Assembly (NCBI RefSeq): GCF_016593255.1
Contig: NZ_AP023212.1
Location: forward strand, 310,001-374,000
Length of the DNA: 64,000 nt
Origin: Hydrogenimonas urashimensis
GTDB lineage: Bacteria > Campylobacterota > Campylobacteria > Campylobacterales > Hydrogenimonadaceae
Direction of reading: 5' to 3'
Shown: piece after piece, positions 36,500 to 46,150 of the stretch
Layout of the letters: the number at the start of each line of letters is the position of its first letter
Numbering within the stretch: the first letter of the stretch is position 1
The notes under the pieces: generated by a model
The model's database searches: none
Seen by the model: the letters and a program-made list of their open reading frames with translations, nothing else
Told to the model about the DNA's origin: nothing
Made by a program: the position numbers and the translations under genes

Positions 36500-37321
36500 T
36501 TAGAAGTGGTGCGCTCTGCAGGGATTTCTGTAGGGCTTTTTTATCGCTTTCGCAAATACCGTCAGGGGAGTTCGTGTCATTTTGGCTATGTTTCGGATCG
36601 CTTTTTCATGACGGGGATCGAAGGCAAAGAGTATCTCGAACTCCTCCCCGCTGCATCCTATGCGTTTGGGAATCGGCTGAAAAAAATCGAAACCGAGTTT
36701 GTTGGCGCGATGCAGCTTTTCCAGGTCGTGAAAAAGTCCGTCGGAGATATCCATGGCTGCATGCATAAATTTCGCCGCTTTGAAAAAGAAAGTCTCCCGA
36801 AGCACAGGATGGATGAAACGGGACGAAGGCGATACCGTCCCGCCGCGCAGCAGGCGTTTGAGATCCCGCAGGCTGCCGCCGGGTTTTCCGGTGTATGCCA
36901 GCAGGTCGTGCTCTTTCAACCCGTCGCGCCGGATGGGACGGTCGCATTCGGCAAGTATTGTGATCGAAATGTCGAGTTTGACGTTGGCGATCGTGTCACC
37001 CCCAATAATCGTGATGCCGTAGGCCTTCGCCGTTTCCTGCAATCCCCGGGCAAGCTCTTTGAGTTCACTGCGCGAGTACGTTTTGGGTATCGCGACGGTC
37101 AAAAGTGCGTATTTGGGCCGCCCGTTCATAACGATGGCGTCGGAAATGTTTACAATCATCGCCTTTCGGCCGATTTCATAGAGGCTCATCCATTCTCTTT
37201 TGAAATGGACATTTTCGAAAAAAGCGTCCTGACTGATGCACATATTATTTAATATGGCCGCATCGTCGCCGATATAGGGGCTTTTGGAAAAACAGCCGAT
37301 GAAGTAATCCTCTTTGTTCAT
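36500..37321 (-). CDS. thiL: Thiamine-monophosphate kinase
   Basis: A 273-residue PurM/ThiL-fold kinase that phosphorylates thiamine phosphate to thiamine diphosphate. Family blocks are IGDDAAIL, NISDAIVMNGRPKYALLTVAIP, GGDTI, and DISDGLFHDL. It is shorter than the roughly 320-residue enzymes of enterics, but campylobacterial forms are short. A TATAAT box ends 7 nt before the ATG without a ribosome site. It is divergent from frdC, and their promoters are mirror-related. Confidence 0.85.
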   Translation of the reverse strand: MNKEDYFIGCFSKSPYIGDDAAILNNMCISQDAFFENVHFKREWMSLYEIGRKAMIVNISDAIVMNGRPKYALLTVAIPKTYSRSELKELARGLQETAKAYGITIIGGDTIANVKLDISITILAECDRPIRRDGLKEHDLLAYTGKPGGSLRDLKRLLRGGTVSPSSRFIHPVLRETFFFKAAKFMHAAMDISDGLFHDLEKLHRANKLGFDFFQPIPKRIGCSGEEFEILFAFDPRHEKAIRNIAKMTRTPLTVFAKAIKKPYRNPCRAHHF

Positions 37322-37323
37322 GA

Positions 37324-37368
37324 GTGCGATTATATCGCATATTAATTTTTTATATGGGATAATCGCAC
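37324..37368. promoter_or_regulatory. Mirror-image thiL/frdCAB promoter pair
   Basis: GTGCGATTAT at 37324-37333 and its exact reverse complement ATAATCGCAC at 37359-37368 contain the -10 boxes of thiL (TATAAT, minus strand, 37329-37334) and frdC (TGGGATAAT, hexamer 37358-37363). The arms are 10 bp, with centres 35 bp apart. Confidence 0.6.
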
Positions 37369-37395
37369 CTTTGTTTGGAATAAGGAAACCGTAAT

Positions 37396-38103
37396 ATGTC
37401 GAAACTGCACCACAGCCGTATACCCGCCTATCTCGACGTTACCCAGAGTGTGACGGGACTTTTGCTCGCACTCTTCATCGTCGCGCATATCATTTTCGAA
37501 GCCTCTATTCTACTGGGCCCCGGCGCCATGGAGAAGATGACCCTCTTTTTCGAGGGCTACTATCTTTTCGGAGAGAGACACCCGATCATCATCACGATTC
37601 TTGGCATCATCATCTCCGCCCTGTTTCTTGTCCATGCGGCGCTTGCAATACGAAAAATTCCCTCGACATGGCATCAATACCGGACATTCAGAAAACATAT
37701 GAAACGCTTCAGGCATGACGATACGACACTCTGGATGGTTCAGGTCGTGACGGGATTTGCGATGTTCTATCTCGGGTCGGTCCATATCTACATGATGATG
37801 GCCAATCCCTCGAAGATCGGCCCCTATCTCTCTGCTCAGCGTGTCGTCGAAGGGTGGATGTGGCCGCTCTATCTCGCCCTGCTCTTCTGCGTTGTCCTCC
37901 ATGCGTTTATCGGTCTCTATCGGCTGGCTCTTAAATGGGGATGGTTCGAGGGAAGCAACTACCGTCAAAGCAGAAGAATCATGAAACGGATCATGCGGGC
38001 GGCCATTCTTATTTATATCGTTATCGGTCTTGCGTCGCTGGGAACCTACGTTTCCATCGGGCTCGATGCCGGTCAAAAGAGAATCGAAAAGGCACAGCAG
38101 TGA
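37396..38103 (+). CDS. frdC: Fumarate reductase dihaem cytochrome b subunit
   Basis: A 235-residue membrane subunit with five helices and His residues placed for two haem b groups ([30 protein letters not shown]). It matches the FrdC of Wolinella-type quinol:fumarate reductases, which passes electrons from menaquinol to FrdAB on the cytoplasmic side. AAGGAAACC precedes the ATG. It is first in the frdCAB operon; its stop overlaps the GTG start of frdA. Confidence 0.95.
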   Translation: MSKLHHSRIPAYLDVTQSVTGLLLALFIVAHIIFEASILLGPGAMEKMTLFFEGYYLFGERHPIIITILGIIISALFLVHAALAIRKIPSTWHQYRTFRKHMKRFRHDDTTLWMVQVVTGFAMFYLGSVHIYMMMANPSKIGPYLSAQRVVEGWMWPLYLALLFCVVLHAFIGLYRLALKWGWFEGSNYRQSRRIMKRIMRAAILIYIVIGLASLGTYVSIGLDAGQKRIEKAQQ

Positions 38104-40112
38104 GAATTATCTATACCGATGTTCTGGTCGTAGGCGGCGGATTGGCGGGACTTCGTGTCGCCACGGGTGTGCAGGAGCGGGGTCACCGTACCATCGTTTT
38201 GACACTGGTACCGCCCAAACGCTCCCACTCCGCCGCGGCTCAGGGGGGTATGCAGGCCTCCCTGGGAAACTGCGCCATGGGATGGGGCGACAACGAGGAC
38301 ATCCATTTCGAAGATACGGTCAAAGGGAGTGACTGGGGTGCCGACCAGGAGGTGGTGCGGATGTTCGTCAACACCGCCCCCAAGGCGATCCGTCAGCTGA
38401 CCCAATACGGGGTCCCCTGGAACCGCGTGCGCAAAGGAAAACACGAAGCGATTATCAATGCCGAAAAGGTCGTCATCGAAGAGAGAGAGGAGGCCCACGG
38501 ACTCATTACGGCCCGTGACTTCGGCGGAACAAAGAAGTGGCGCACCTGCTACACTTCCGATGGGACAGGCCACAGCATGCTCTACGCCATGGATAACAAA
38601 GCCCATGAGGAGAGTGTAAAAATCCACGAACGGATGGAAGCGGTATCGATCATCCACCGGCACGGCCGATGCTACGGTGTCGTAGCGCGAAACCTCATGA
38701 CCGGCGAAATCATCGCCTATATCGCCAAGGCAACGACGATCGCTACGGGAGGATACGGTCGGATTTACGAAGTCTCCACCAATGCGATCATCTGCCAGGG
38801 AACGGGCCAGGCGATCGCGCTGGAGAGCGGCATCGCCACTCTGGGCAACATGGAGGCGGTCCAGTTCCATCCGACAGCCATCGTACCCGTGGGAATTTTG
38901 ACGACGGAAGGGTGTCGAGGCGACGGAGGCATACTCCGGGATGTGGACGGTTATCGCTTCATGCCCGACTACGAGTCGGAGAAGAAGGAGCTCGCTTCCC
39001 GGGACGTGGTGAGCCGTCGTATGATCGAACATATCCGCAAAGGCAAGGGCGTTCCCTCCCGCTACGGCGACCATCTCTGGCTTGATATCACGATTCTGGG
39101 GCGGGAGCATATCGAAAAAAATCTACGGGAAGTGAAGGATATCTGCGAAAATTTCCTCGGGATCGATCCCGCCGTCGACTGGATTCCCGTGCGTCCGACA
39201 CAGCACTACTCGATGGGAGGCATCCGCACCAAACATACCGGCGAGTCCCAGACGCTCAAAGGGCTCTATGCCTGTGGTGAAGCGGCTTGCTGGGATCTGC
39301 ACGGATTCAACCGCCTGGGCGGCAACTCCGTCAGCGAAACGGTGGTTTCCGGTATGCTCGTGGCCGAGTATATCTCCGATTTCTGCGATTCTCCCCAAAG
39401 CCATATCGGCATCTCTACGGGTGCCATCGAAGAGTTTGTACGTATCGAGGAGGAGAAGATTCGCCGCCTTCTGAACAACGAGGGCGGGGAAGATGCCTAT
39501 GTGCTGCGCCGCGCCATGGAGAAGATAATGATGGAGAAGGTCGGTATCTTCCGAAACGGCAAGGACCTGGCGGATGCGGTCGAACAGCTCGAGCAGCTCC
39601 ACATACGAAGCAAAAACATTTCGGTATTCCGTTCCAAATCCTATGCCGCCAATCCGGCTCTGGTGGTGGCCTACCGGACCCAGAAGATGATCAAAGTGGC
39701 ACTGACCGTCGCCTACGGCGCGCTGCTTCGCACCGAAAGCCGTGGTGCCCATGCCCGGGAAGACTATCCGATGCGCGACGATGTCAACTGGCTCAAGCGC
39801 ACCATCACATCCTGGCCCGATCCCGAACAGACACTTCCCACGGTCACCTACGAACCCATCGACATCATGAACATGGAACTGCCGCCGGGTTGGCGGGGAT
39901 ATGGCAAAAAAAACATCATAGAGAATCCCGACAGCGCGATCCAGCAGGCGAAAATCGATGCGATAAGGAACGAACTGATCAAAAAAGGGGCATCCCGTTT
40001 CGACATCCAGAAGGCGTTGATGCCTTTCGAGCATCTGCTTCCCGAACGGTATCGGGGACGAAACGAGAGACTCTACGAAAGATTCGACGAACCGAAGGAA
40101 AACCATGAATGA
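38100..40112 (+). CDS. frdA: Fumarate reductase flavoprotein subunit, GTG start
   Basis: A 670-residue flavoprotein reducing fumarate to succinate. The FAD site is [17 protein letters not shown], the covalent-FAD His region is [17 protein letters not shown], and the catalytic region includes [14 protein letters not shown] and RLGGNSVSE. The start is GTG 38100 overlapping the frdC TGA; the longer open frame upstream lies inside frdC out of frame. In organisms fixing CO2 by the reductive TCA cycle the same complex supplies succinate. It overlaps frdB by 8 bp. Confidence 0.96.
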   Translation: MRIIYTDVLVVGGGLAGLRVATGVQERGHRTIVLTLVPPKRSHSAAAQGGMQASLGNCAMGWGDNEDIHFEDTVKGSDWGADQEVVRMFVNTAPKAIRQLTQYGVPWNRVRKGKHEAIINAEKVVIEEREEAHGLITARDFGGTKKWRTCYTSDGTGHSMLYAMDNKAHEESVKIHERMEAVSIIHRHGRCYGVVARNLMTGEIIAYIAKATTIATGGYGRIYEVSTNAIICQGTGQAIALESGIATLGNMEAVQFHPTAIVPVGILTTEGCRGDGGILRDVDGYRFMPDYESEKKELASRDVVSRRMIEHIRKGKGVPSRYGDHLWLDITILGREHIEKNLREVKDICENFLGIDPAVDWIPVRPTQHYSMGGIRTKHTGESQTLKGLYACGEAACWDLHGFNRLGGNSVSETVVSGMLVAEYISDFCDSPQSHIGISTGAIEEFVRIEEEKIRRLLNNEGGEDAYVLRRAMEKIMMEKVGIFRNGKDLADAVEQLEQLHIRSKNISVFRSKSYAANPALVVAYRTQKMIKVALTVAYGALLRTESRGAHAREDYPMRDDVNWLKRTITSWPDPEQTLPTVTYEPIDIMNMELPPGWRGYGKKNIIENPDSAIQQAKIDAIRNELIKKGASRFDIQKALMPFEHLLPERYRGRNERLYERFDEPKENHE

Positions 40113-40890
40113 GCAAAGTCCGAGAAAACTGACCATCAACATTTTGCGCTACGACCCTCACGTCAAAGGGGACAAGCCCCACGTCGACACGTTCGAGATC
40201 GAAGAGGCGCCCGGCATGACGCTCTTCATCGTTCTCAACGATATCAGAGAGCATCACGACGCCTCGCTGAAATTCGATTTCGTCTGCCGCGCCGGCATCT
40301 GCGGAAGCTGCGGCATGCTGATCAACGGCAGGCCCGGGCTCGCCTGCAGCACCCTCACTTCCAAACTGCCCGATGTGATCAACCTCGCCCCCCTGCCCGT
40401 TTTCGAGCTTATCGGCGACCTCTCCGTCTACAATGGCAAATGGATGCGGGGGATGAACGAACGTCTCGAGACCTGGATCCACCAGAAAGAGAAGGAGATG
40501 AGAGACATAAACCGCATCGAAGAGCCGATGGATCCCGATCTTTCCGAAGAGATCTACGAACTCGACCGCTGCATCGAGTGCGGTTGCTGCGTCGCAGGAT
40601 GCGGCACCCTCCAGATGAACGAAAACTTCGTCGGGGCCGTGGGACTCAACAAAATTGCACGCTACAGGCTCGATCCCCGTGACGAGCGGGAAGACGCTGA
40701 CTATTACGAACTGATAGGTGACGAAGACGGTGTATTCGGCTGTATGACTCTGCTCGGATGCGAAGATGTCTGCCCCAAAAAGCTTCCTCTGCAGTCCAAA
40801 ATCGCCTATCTGCGCAGGCAGATGGTCAAAATCGGATTGACGAAAGATATCCACAAATGCGACTGTCTGGAGCACGACGAGGAGTATTGA
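40105..40890 (+). CDS. frdB: Fumarate reductase iron-sulfur subunit
   Basis: A 261-residue subunit carrying three clusters. The [2Fe-2S] ligands are in [21 protein letters not shown]'s first and last Cys (about residues 56-76), the second set is [11 protein letters not shown], and the third set is [10 protein letters not shown]. It links FrdA to the cytochrome b subunit. GAAGGA lies just before the ATG inside the end of frdA. Confidence 0.95.
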   Translation: MNEQSPRKLTINILRYDPHVKGDKPHVDTFEIEEAPGMTLFIVLNDIREHHDASLKFDFVCRAGICGSCGMLINGRPGLACSTLTSKLPDVINLAPLPVFELIGDLSVYNGKWMRGMNERLETWIHQKEKEMRDINRIEEPMDPDLSEEIYELDRCIECGCCVAGCGTLQMNENFVGAVGLNKIARYRLDPRDEREDADYYELIGDEDGVFGCMTLLGCEDVCPKKLPLQSKIAYLRRQMVKIGLTKDIHKCDCLEHDEEY

Positions 40891-41020
40891 AACCGGCGTG
40901 AAGCGGGAAATGAAAGAGGCAGACCCGCTCTCTTGCCATCCTCTGCCCCTTTCTGTAACATTCGCGCAAAGTCTCACTTTTTCTCTCTGACAGATTAAAC
41001 TATTTTATAGCCTAAACATG

Positions 41021-41026
41021 TATAAT
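41021..41026 (+). promoter_or_regulatory. -10 box of the sdhABE operon
   Basis: TATAAT preceded by TG, in the 171-bp gap after frdB, about 35 nt before the sdhA start. It indicates that sdhABE has its own promoter. A GGCAGA/TCTGCC pair around 40917-40953 may form a loose hairpin after frdB. Confidence 0.5.
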
Positions 41027-41061
41027 TGACCTATCTATGCCATAAAAAGGATGCGTCTAAC

Positions 41062-42780
41062 ATGAGTGTACAGATACATAAATACGATGTAGTGATTGTC
41101 GGTGCCGGTCTCGCCGGTCTGGCAGCCGCACGCGAACTCCAGCGCGCGGGCAAACAGGTCGCCGTACTGACGAAGCTCCATCCGCTTCGCAGTCACTCCG
41201 GCGCGGCGCAGGGCGGTGTCAACGCGGCGCTGAGCGAAGACGATGACATCGAACTGCATATGTTCGATACAGTCAAGGGAAGCGACTACCTGGCCGATCA
41301 GGACGCCGTCGAACTGATGTGCTCCAAAGCACCGGAAACGATCCGCTGGATCGCCAACGCCGGCGCGGCGTTCAGTCGAAAAGAGGACGGCACCATCGCC
41401 CAGCGCCCCTTCGGAGGGCAGTCCAAGCCGCGCGCCTGCTACGCCAAGGACCGCACGGGTTTGACGCTCCTTCAAACCATCTACGAGCAGGCCGACCGCG
41501 AAAATGTCACTTTTTTCGATGAATGGTACGTGGCCGACATCGTGTATGAAGATGGTGTTGTCAAAGGGGTCGTTGCCTACAATATCCGTAATCTCGAACC
41601 GGCTATTTTCAACGCCAAAGCGGTCATGTTCGCCACTGGCGGCTACGCACGCGCTTTTAAAATCAGCTCCAATGCCCATGCCAACACGGGCGACGGTCTC
41701 TCCATCGTCGCGCGCCACGGCCTTCCGCTGGAAGATATGGAGTTCGTCCAGTTCCACCCGACCGGACTGGCCGGCAGCGGCATTCTCATCTCCGAAGCAG
41801 CGCGGGGCGAGGGCGGGCGCCTCTACAACAGCGAGGGCGAGCGGTTTATGGAAAAATACGCACCCGAAAAGATGGAACTGGCCCCCCGCGACGTCGTCAG
41901 CCGCGCGATCACCAAAGAGATTCTCGAAGGGCGCGGTGTCGGACCGAACCGTGACGCGGTCGCCATCGACCTGACGCATCTGGGCGAAAAAATCATCATG
42001 GAAAGATTGCCGGAACTGCGTGACCTGGCGATCACCTTCCTGGGGCAGGACATGATCAAGGAGCCGATCCATATCGCCGCGACGGCCCACTACTCCATGG
42101 GCGGCATCCCTGTGGATATCGACGGGCACGTCAAGAAAAACCCCAATGAAATCGTCCGCGGTTTCTATGCCGCCGGCGAGTGTGCCTGTGTCAGTGTCCA
42201 CGGCGCCAACCGTCTGGGCGCAAACTCCCTGCTCGAAGCGCTCTTCTTCGGACGCCATGTGGGGCAGCATATTGTCGAAGATCTTGAAAACGGCAATCTC
42301 GAGTGTCACGCCGTCAGTGAATCCAACGCGCAGACCATGCTCGAAGAGATCGCCTTCTGCATGAACAACAACGGCACCGAAAGCGTTCCCCAGCTTCGCA
42401 AAGAACTTCAAGAAAGCATGATGATGAACGCAGGCGTTTTCCGAACCGAAGAGACGATGCTCAGACAGCGCGAAATACTCAAAGAGCTTCGGACGCGATA
42501 CAGAAATATCCGCATCGACGACAAGAGCAAGATTTTCAATACCGATCTTCAGGAAGCGATCGAATTCGGTCATATGCTCGACTACTCCACCTTCATTGTC
42601 GAGGGCGCGATCGCGCGCAAAGAGAGCCGCGGAGCCCATTTCCGTGAAGATTACCAGAAACGTGATGATGAAAAATTCCTCAAACACACCTTTGCGACCA
42701 TGAACGAAGACGGTTCGATCACCATCGAATACGGTGATGTCACACTCGGCAAATTCGAGCCGCAAGAGCGAAAATATTAA
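41062..42780 (+). CDS. sdhA: Succinate dehydrogenase/fumarate reductase flavoprotein, SdhABE type
   Basis: A 572-residue flavoprotein. FAD motifs are [20 protein letters not shown] and [16 protein letters not shown]; the active-site region has [10 protein letters not shown] and [12 protein letters not shown]. It starts at ATG 41062 after AAAGGATG; the longer frame adds 12 residues without support. Unlike the periplasmic methylmenaquinol:fumarate reductase MfrA of Wolinella and Campylobacter, it has no twin-arginine signal, so it should act in the cytoplasm. It is followed by sdhB and the CCG-domain subunit. Confidence 0.92.
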   Translation: MSVQIHKYDVVIVGAGLAGLAAARELQRAGKQVAVLTKLHPLRSHSGAAQGGVNAALSEDDDIELHMFDTVKGSDYLADQDAVELMCSKAPETIRWIANAGAAFSRKEDGTIAQRPFGGQSKPRACYAKDRTGLTLLQTIYEQADRENVTFFDEWYVADIVYEDGVVKGVVAYNIRNLEPAIFNAKAVMFATGGYARAFKISSNAHANTGDGLSIVARHGLPLEDMEFVQFHPTGLAGSGILISEAARGEGGRLYNSEGERFMEKYAPEKMELAPRDVVSRAITKEILEGRGVGPNRDAVAIDLTHLGEKIIMERLPELRDLAITFLGQDMIKEPIHIAATAHYSMGGIPVDIDGHVKKNPNEIVRGFYAAGECACVSVHGANRLGANSLLEALFFGRHVGQHIVEDLENGNLECHAVSESNAQTMLEEIAFCMNNNGTESVPQLRKELQESMMMNAGVFRTEETMLRQREILKELRTRYRNIRIDDKSKIFNTDLQEAIEFGHMLDYSTFIVEGAIARKESRGAHFREDYQKRDDEKFLKHTFATMNEDGSITIEYGDVTLGKFEPQERKY

Positions 42781-42789
42781 GGATTGGGT

Positions 42790-43773
42790 ATGAGTACTGA
42801 ACGCATTACAAAAAAACTGACTTTCAAAACTTTCCGCTTCAATGCGGAGACCGATTTTCTGCCCTACTTCAAGACCTACGAGATGGAGGTGGGCAAGGAT
42901 GAACTGGTGCTTGACATCCTCAACCGAATCAAATGGGAGTTCGATGGAAGTTTCAGCTACCGAAGGAGCTGCCGGCACGGTATCTGCGGAAGCTGTTCGA
43001 TCAAGGTGAACGGCAAACCGGTCCTTTCGTGCAAGCAGAACGTGTGGGAACTGGTGGATATTTTCAAAACCGATACGCTCCTGCTTGAGCCCCAGAGCAC
43101 CAAACGTGTCGTCAAAGACATGATTATCGACAAAAGCGATTTCTGGAGCAAACACGATAAACTCAAGCCCTATCTCGAAGCCGAAATCGACGAAAACCCT
43201 GCAGAGGAGATCAGGGTCTCTCCGAAAGAGGCGGAAGAGCTTCTGGAAGCGGACTACTGTATCCAGTGCGGCAACTGCTACTACGCCTGCCCGGTCGTCG
43301 AAGTCAACGAAGAGTATTTCGGACCGGCCCAGTTCGCCAAAGCCTACCGATTCAACGCGGATGTACGAGACACCGCCAAGAAAGAGCGCCTCGAAGCGGT
43401 ACGTGAAATGGGCCCCGGCGTCTGGGATTGTGTCAAATGTTTCGAATGTGCCGAAGCGTGTCCCAAAGATGTCAATCCTATCGAGAAGATCACAAAACTG
43501 CACAACCAGATTTTCGAAGAGGGTATGGCACAGAACAATGTGGCCACACGTCACGCGGTCGGATTCAAACACTCCATCGTCAAGCATGGAATTCTCGACG
43601 AGGGAGAACTGGTTCGCTACAGCGAAGGGAACATCGGTGTGCTCAAGCATCTACCGGAGGCGATCGCAATGTTCAAAAAGGGCAAAATCGTCATGCCCTG
43701 GAATATGCCCAAATCCAAAAAACTCGATGAGATCAAAACTCTGGTCAAATCTTCATCGAAAGTCAAATTTTAA
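42790..43773 (+). CDS. sdhB: Succinate dehydrogenase iron-sulfur subunit, SdhABE type
   Basis: A 327-residue iron-sulfur protein. The [2Fe-2S] Cys are in CRHGICGSCSIKVNGKPVLSC's ends, then CIQCGNCYYAC and CVKCFECAEACPKD provide the other clusters. The C-terminus is about 70 residues longer than FrdB, typical of the type E (SdhABE) form. I start at ATG 42790 with AAGGA 6 nt upstream rather than TTG 42784. It connects SdhA to the CCG-domain subunit. Confidence 0.93.
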   Translation: MSTERITKKLTFKTFRFNAETDFLPYFKTYEMEVGKDELVLDILNRIKWEFDGSFSYRRSCRHGICGSCSIKVNGKPVLSCKQNVWELVDIFKTDTLLLEPQSTKRVVKDMIIDKSDFWSKHDKLKPYLEAEIDENPAEEIRVSPKEAEELLEADYCIQCGNCYYACPVVEVNEEYFGPAQFAKAYRFNADVRDTAKKERLEAVREMGPGVWDCVKCFECAEACPKDVNPIEKITKLHNQIFEEGMAQNNVATRHAVGFKHSIVKHGILDEGELVRYSEGNIGVLKHLPEAIAMFKKGKIVMPWNMPKSKKLDEIKTLVKSSSKVKF

Positions 43774-43785
43774 GGGGGAGAAAAA

Positions 43786-44745
43786 ATGGCTGAACTCAAA
43801 TATGCACTCTATACCGGATGTACGGCGAGAGAATCGACCCCCGAACTGCTGATGTCGACAATGGCGGTCGCAAAAAAACTCGGGATCGAACTGGTGCTTC
43901 TGGACGAAGCGAGCTGCTGCGGCGCGAGCCATCTGCAGGATTTCGATGATTTCCTCTCACTGGTTCTCAATGCACGGAATATCTGCTATGCGGAAAAAGA
44001 GGGGCTGGACATGGTGACCATCTGCAATACGTGCCAGCTCAATACCGTTATGACGAAAGAGCGCCTCGACAGTGACGAAGACCTGAAGTCGCAGGTCAAC
44101 GAAAAACTGGCGGAAGTCGGGCTGGAGTATAAAGGCACAAGCTCTGTCCGCCACTTCCTTTATGCGATTATCGACGATTACGGTCTGGATAGACTGGCTG
44201 AAAAGGTCGAAAAACCGCTCAGCGACTTCAACATCGCGGCGTTCTATGGCTGCCACAATATCCGTCCGAGCCATATCCACCATAAACATAACAGTAAAGT
44301 CATCGAAGAGGATGTGGGTGAAGGAGGCGGCGAAGAGGCTTTCACTACCGAGCCGCTTCTCTCCAAATACAACGACAACGAAAATCCCTACAATCCCACT
44401 TCGCTCGATCGACTCATCGAAGCGCTGAAGGGCAAAAGTGTCGATTACGAAAGCAAAAACAAGTGCTGCGGATTCCATGCCGACCTCCAGGCGCCCAAAA
44501 CGGCGAACCGTCTGACAGGAACCGCCCTGCTTGACGCCATCGACAACGATGCCGACATGATGGTCACTCCCTGCCCGCTCTGCCATTTGAATATGGATGT
44601 CAAACAGCATGCGGTCGCCAAAGAGATGGGTCGCGACATCGCGCTCCCTGTTCTTCATCTGCCCCAGCTTGTCGGACTCGCTTTGGGAATCGATCCGAAA
44701 GAACTCGGACTTCAGCACAACGTGGCACCGGTCGAATTCGTCTGA
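43786..44745 (+). CDS. sdhE: SdhE/MfrE-type CCG-domain subunit
   Basis: A 319-residue heterodisulfide-reductase-B-like subunit with two Cys-rich CCG domains: CCGASH near residue 45 with CNTCQ, and CCGFHA with TPCPLCHLN near the end. In type E succinate:quinone oxidoreductases this subunit replaces cytochrome b for membrane attachment and quinone contact. It lacks membrane helices, so docking must be by an amphipathic surface. AAGGGGGAG precedes the ATG. Confidence 0.92.
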   Translation: MAELKYALYTGCTARESTPELLMSTMAVAKKLGIELVLLDEASCCGASHLQDFDDFLSLVLNARNICYAEKEGLDMVTICNTCQLNTVMTKERLDSDEDLKSQVNEKLAEVGLEYKGTSSVRHFLYAIIDDYGLDRLAEKVEKPLSDFNIAAFYGCHNIRPSHIHHKHNSKVIEEDVGEGGGEEAFTTEPLLSKYNDNENPYNPTSLDRLIEALKGKSVDYESKNKCCGFHADLQAPKTANRLTGTALLDAIDNDADMMVTPCPLCHLNMDVKQHAVAKEMGRDIALPVLHLPQLVGLALGIDPKELGLQHNVAPVEFV

Positions 44746-44750
44746 GTAGA

Positions 44751-44817
44751 CCTTCCCGGGGACTCCCGCCCCCGCCATAGCGGGTGTGTCCCGGAAATAT
44801 CTTTTTATTTAATTAAA
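44751..44817 (+). terminator. Terminator-like hairpin after sdhABE
   Basis: A GC-rich inverted repeat (outer arms TTCCCGGGGAC and GTCCCGGAA with a bulge, inner CCCG/CGGG) is followed by an A/T-rich tail with a T run (ctttttattt). It lies directly beyond the sdhE stop. Confidence 0.6.
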
Positions 44818-44914
44818 TTATACTTAAGCGATCCATCAAATCGGACAAAATCTCTCTTCTTTAACATCACACATGATAGAATTGTTGCAACACATCAAAG
44901 AAAAGGAGGCCAAC

Positions 44915-45295
44915 ATGCCCAAGGTAAACCGATATGTTGACATCGATACAGTAGAAAGAGAAGCGAAAAAAGACTACATCGATCGGCATTCTCCGTTCGT
45001 TCACTGTGAGACGACTGCCGAGAAGGGAAAACCTTTCCCTGTCAAAGTCAAGGTAGGCAACGAATACACCCATCCGGATGATTTCGACCACTACATCGCA
45101 TACGTCCAGCTCTGGAACGGTGAAACCCTTCTGGGACAGGCAACATTCACTCCGGGAACTCTCGGTAACGAAAAAGGCCATGTCGAAGTCGATTTTCATA
45201 TCGTTCCTATGAAAAATATGACGCTGACTGCCATGAGCTATTGCACGAAGCATGGTCTCTGGGAGAGCGATCCGGTCAAAGTCGAAGTAAAATAA
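44915..45295 (+). CDS. Superoxide reductase (class II desulfoferrodoxin/neelaredoxin type)
   Basis: A 126-residue one-domain superoxide reductase, reducing superoxide to hydrogen peroxide. The mononuclear iron ligands can be placed: His25 (DRHSPF), His53 and His59 (THPDDFDH), Cys110 and His113 (YCTKHGLW). The usual Glu-Lys before the first His is Asp-Arg here. The start ATG 44915 has AAGGAGG 6 nt upstream; the longer frame has no support. It stands alone, with its own terminator, and suits a microaerobic anaerobe. Confidence 0.9.
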   Translation: MPKVNRYVDIDTVEREAKKDYIDRHSPFVHCETTAEKGKPFPVKVKVGNEYTHPDDFDHYIAYVQLWNGETLLGQATFTPGTLGNEKGHVEVDFHIVPMKNMTLTAMSYCTKHGLWESDPVKVEVK

Positions 45296-45312
45296 ATCAT
45301 TTCGCAAAAATC

Positions 45313-45346
45313 CGTGAGCCGGAAAATAGGATCTATTCCGGCTCAA
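45313..45346 (+). terminator. Terminator of the superoxide reductase gene
   Basis: GAGCCGGAA and TTCCGGCTC form a perfect 9-bp stem about 20 nt after the stop, with an 11-nt A/T-rich loop. The following sequence is A-rich, then T-containing, so termination efficiency is uncertain. Confidence 0.6.
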
Positions 45347-45366
45347 ATCTTACAAAGAGGCAAATA

Positions 45367-45417
45367 ATGCCGATAATGTTTCCAGGAACAGTTGCAGGAG
45401 ATTTGCAAATCTCCTAA
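45367..45417 (+). CDS. Possible 16-codon peptide containing a 20-bp palindrome
   Basis: ATG 45367 opens a frame of 16 codons (MPIMFPGTVAGDLQIS) preceded by AAAGAGG. Its last codons lie within a perfect 20-bp palindrome. It may be a leader peptide, a chance frame or a degraded gene end. Weak evidence only. Confidence 0.2.
   Translation: MPIMFPGTVAGDLQIS
45396..45415. repeat. Perfect 20-bp palindrome
   Basis: AGGAGATTTGCAAATCTCCT is exactly its own reverse complement. It is between the superoxide reductase and UDG genes. As there is no loop, it is more like a dimeric protein-binding site than an RNA hairpin. Confidence 0.7.
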
Positions 45418-45430
45418 CAAATTTGCACCG

Positions 45431-45469
45431 GAAGGGATGCGCGGCATCCCTTCTATAACCTCTTTTTAA
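45431..45469 (+). terminator. Intrinsic terminator-like hairpin before the UDG gene
   Basis: GAAGGGATGC, loop GCG, GCATCCCTTC form a perfect 10-bp stem (45431-45453), followed within 8 nt by CTCTTTTTAA. It would end transcripts from the left. Confidence 0.7.
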
Positions 45470-45493
45470 CCCCATTTGATCTAAACTTCCCCT

Positions 45494-46150
45494 ATGAATC
45501 GACTCTACAATGCACTGCAGCTCAAACGTCTCCGCCAGCTCAAACAACTGGGGTTCAGGTACGTACCTCTCATCGAGAAACGAAGCGCTTCCGACCTGGT
45601 TCTTCCCGACGACCTGAAGGCACTGGAACAGATCGTTTCGCAGTGTCAGCTCTGTCCCCTCAGCAAAACGCGGACCAAAACGGTCTTCGGAGAAGGCAAT
45701 CCCCGCGCAGCGCTGATGTTCGTGGGGGAAGGTCCGGGCGCCCAGGAGGATATAAGTGGTCGCCCTTTCGTCGGACGTGCTGGCGAACTTTTGACGAAAA
45801 TGATAGAAAACGTTCTCGAAATTCCCCGCAGTGAAGTCTATATAGCCAACATCGTCAAATGCAGACCCCCCAACAACCGCGTACCCACGCCCGAAGAGGC
45901 CTATACCTGCCTTCCCTATCTTCACAAACAGATTGAACTGGTTCAGCCCAAAGTCATCGCGGCACTCGGGGCCACGGCATACCACTATCTCACAGGCGAC
46001 AGGACCGGTATCACAAAAATTCGCGGAACGGTTATGGACATGGGGACCTTCAAGCTGGTTCCCACCTATCATCCGAGCTATCTGCTCCGCAATCCATCCG
46101 CCAAAAAAGAGTCTTATCAGGATCTGCTGACCATCAAGGGTTTACTATGA
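45494..46150 (+). CDS. Uracil-DNA glycosylase family 4 (iron-sulfur type)
   Basis: A 218-residue uracil-DNA glycosylase of family 4, removing uracil from DNA. The [4Fe-4S] Cys pair CQLC (about residues 51-54) and later Cys in VKCRPPNNR and TCLPYL are present, with the active-site motif GEGPGAQED and GRPFVGRAG, and the intercalation region HPSYLLRN. TAAACT ends exactly 6 nt before the ATG and no ribosome site is seen, so the mRNA may be leaderless. It overlaps the next gene by 4 bp. Confidence 0.92.
   Translation: MNRLYNALQLKRLRQLKQLGFRYVPLIEKRSASDLVLPDDLKALEQIVSQCQLCPLSKTRTKTVFGEGNPRAALMFVGEGPGAQEDISGRPFVGRAGELLTKMIENVLEIPRSEVYIANIVKCRPPNNRVPTPEEAYTCLPYLHKQIELVQPKVIAALGATAYHYLTGDRTGITKIRGTVMDMGTFKLVPTYHPSYLLRNPSAKKESYQDLLTIKGLL

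Noticed and set aside
41035-43650. A minus-strand frame of 871 codons across sdhA and sdhB
   Set aside because: It is the antisense of two well-identified genes with full cofactor motifs on the plus strand. Codon bias in high-GC genes produces such frames.
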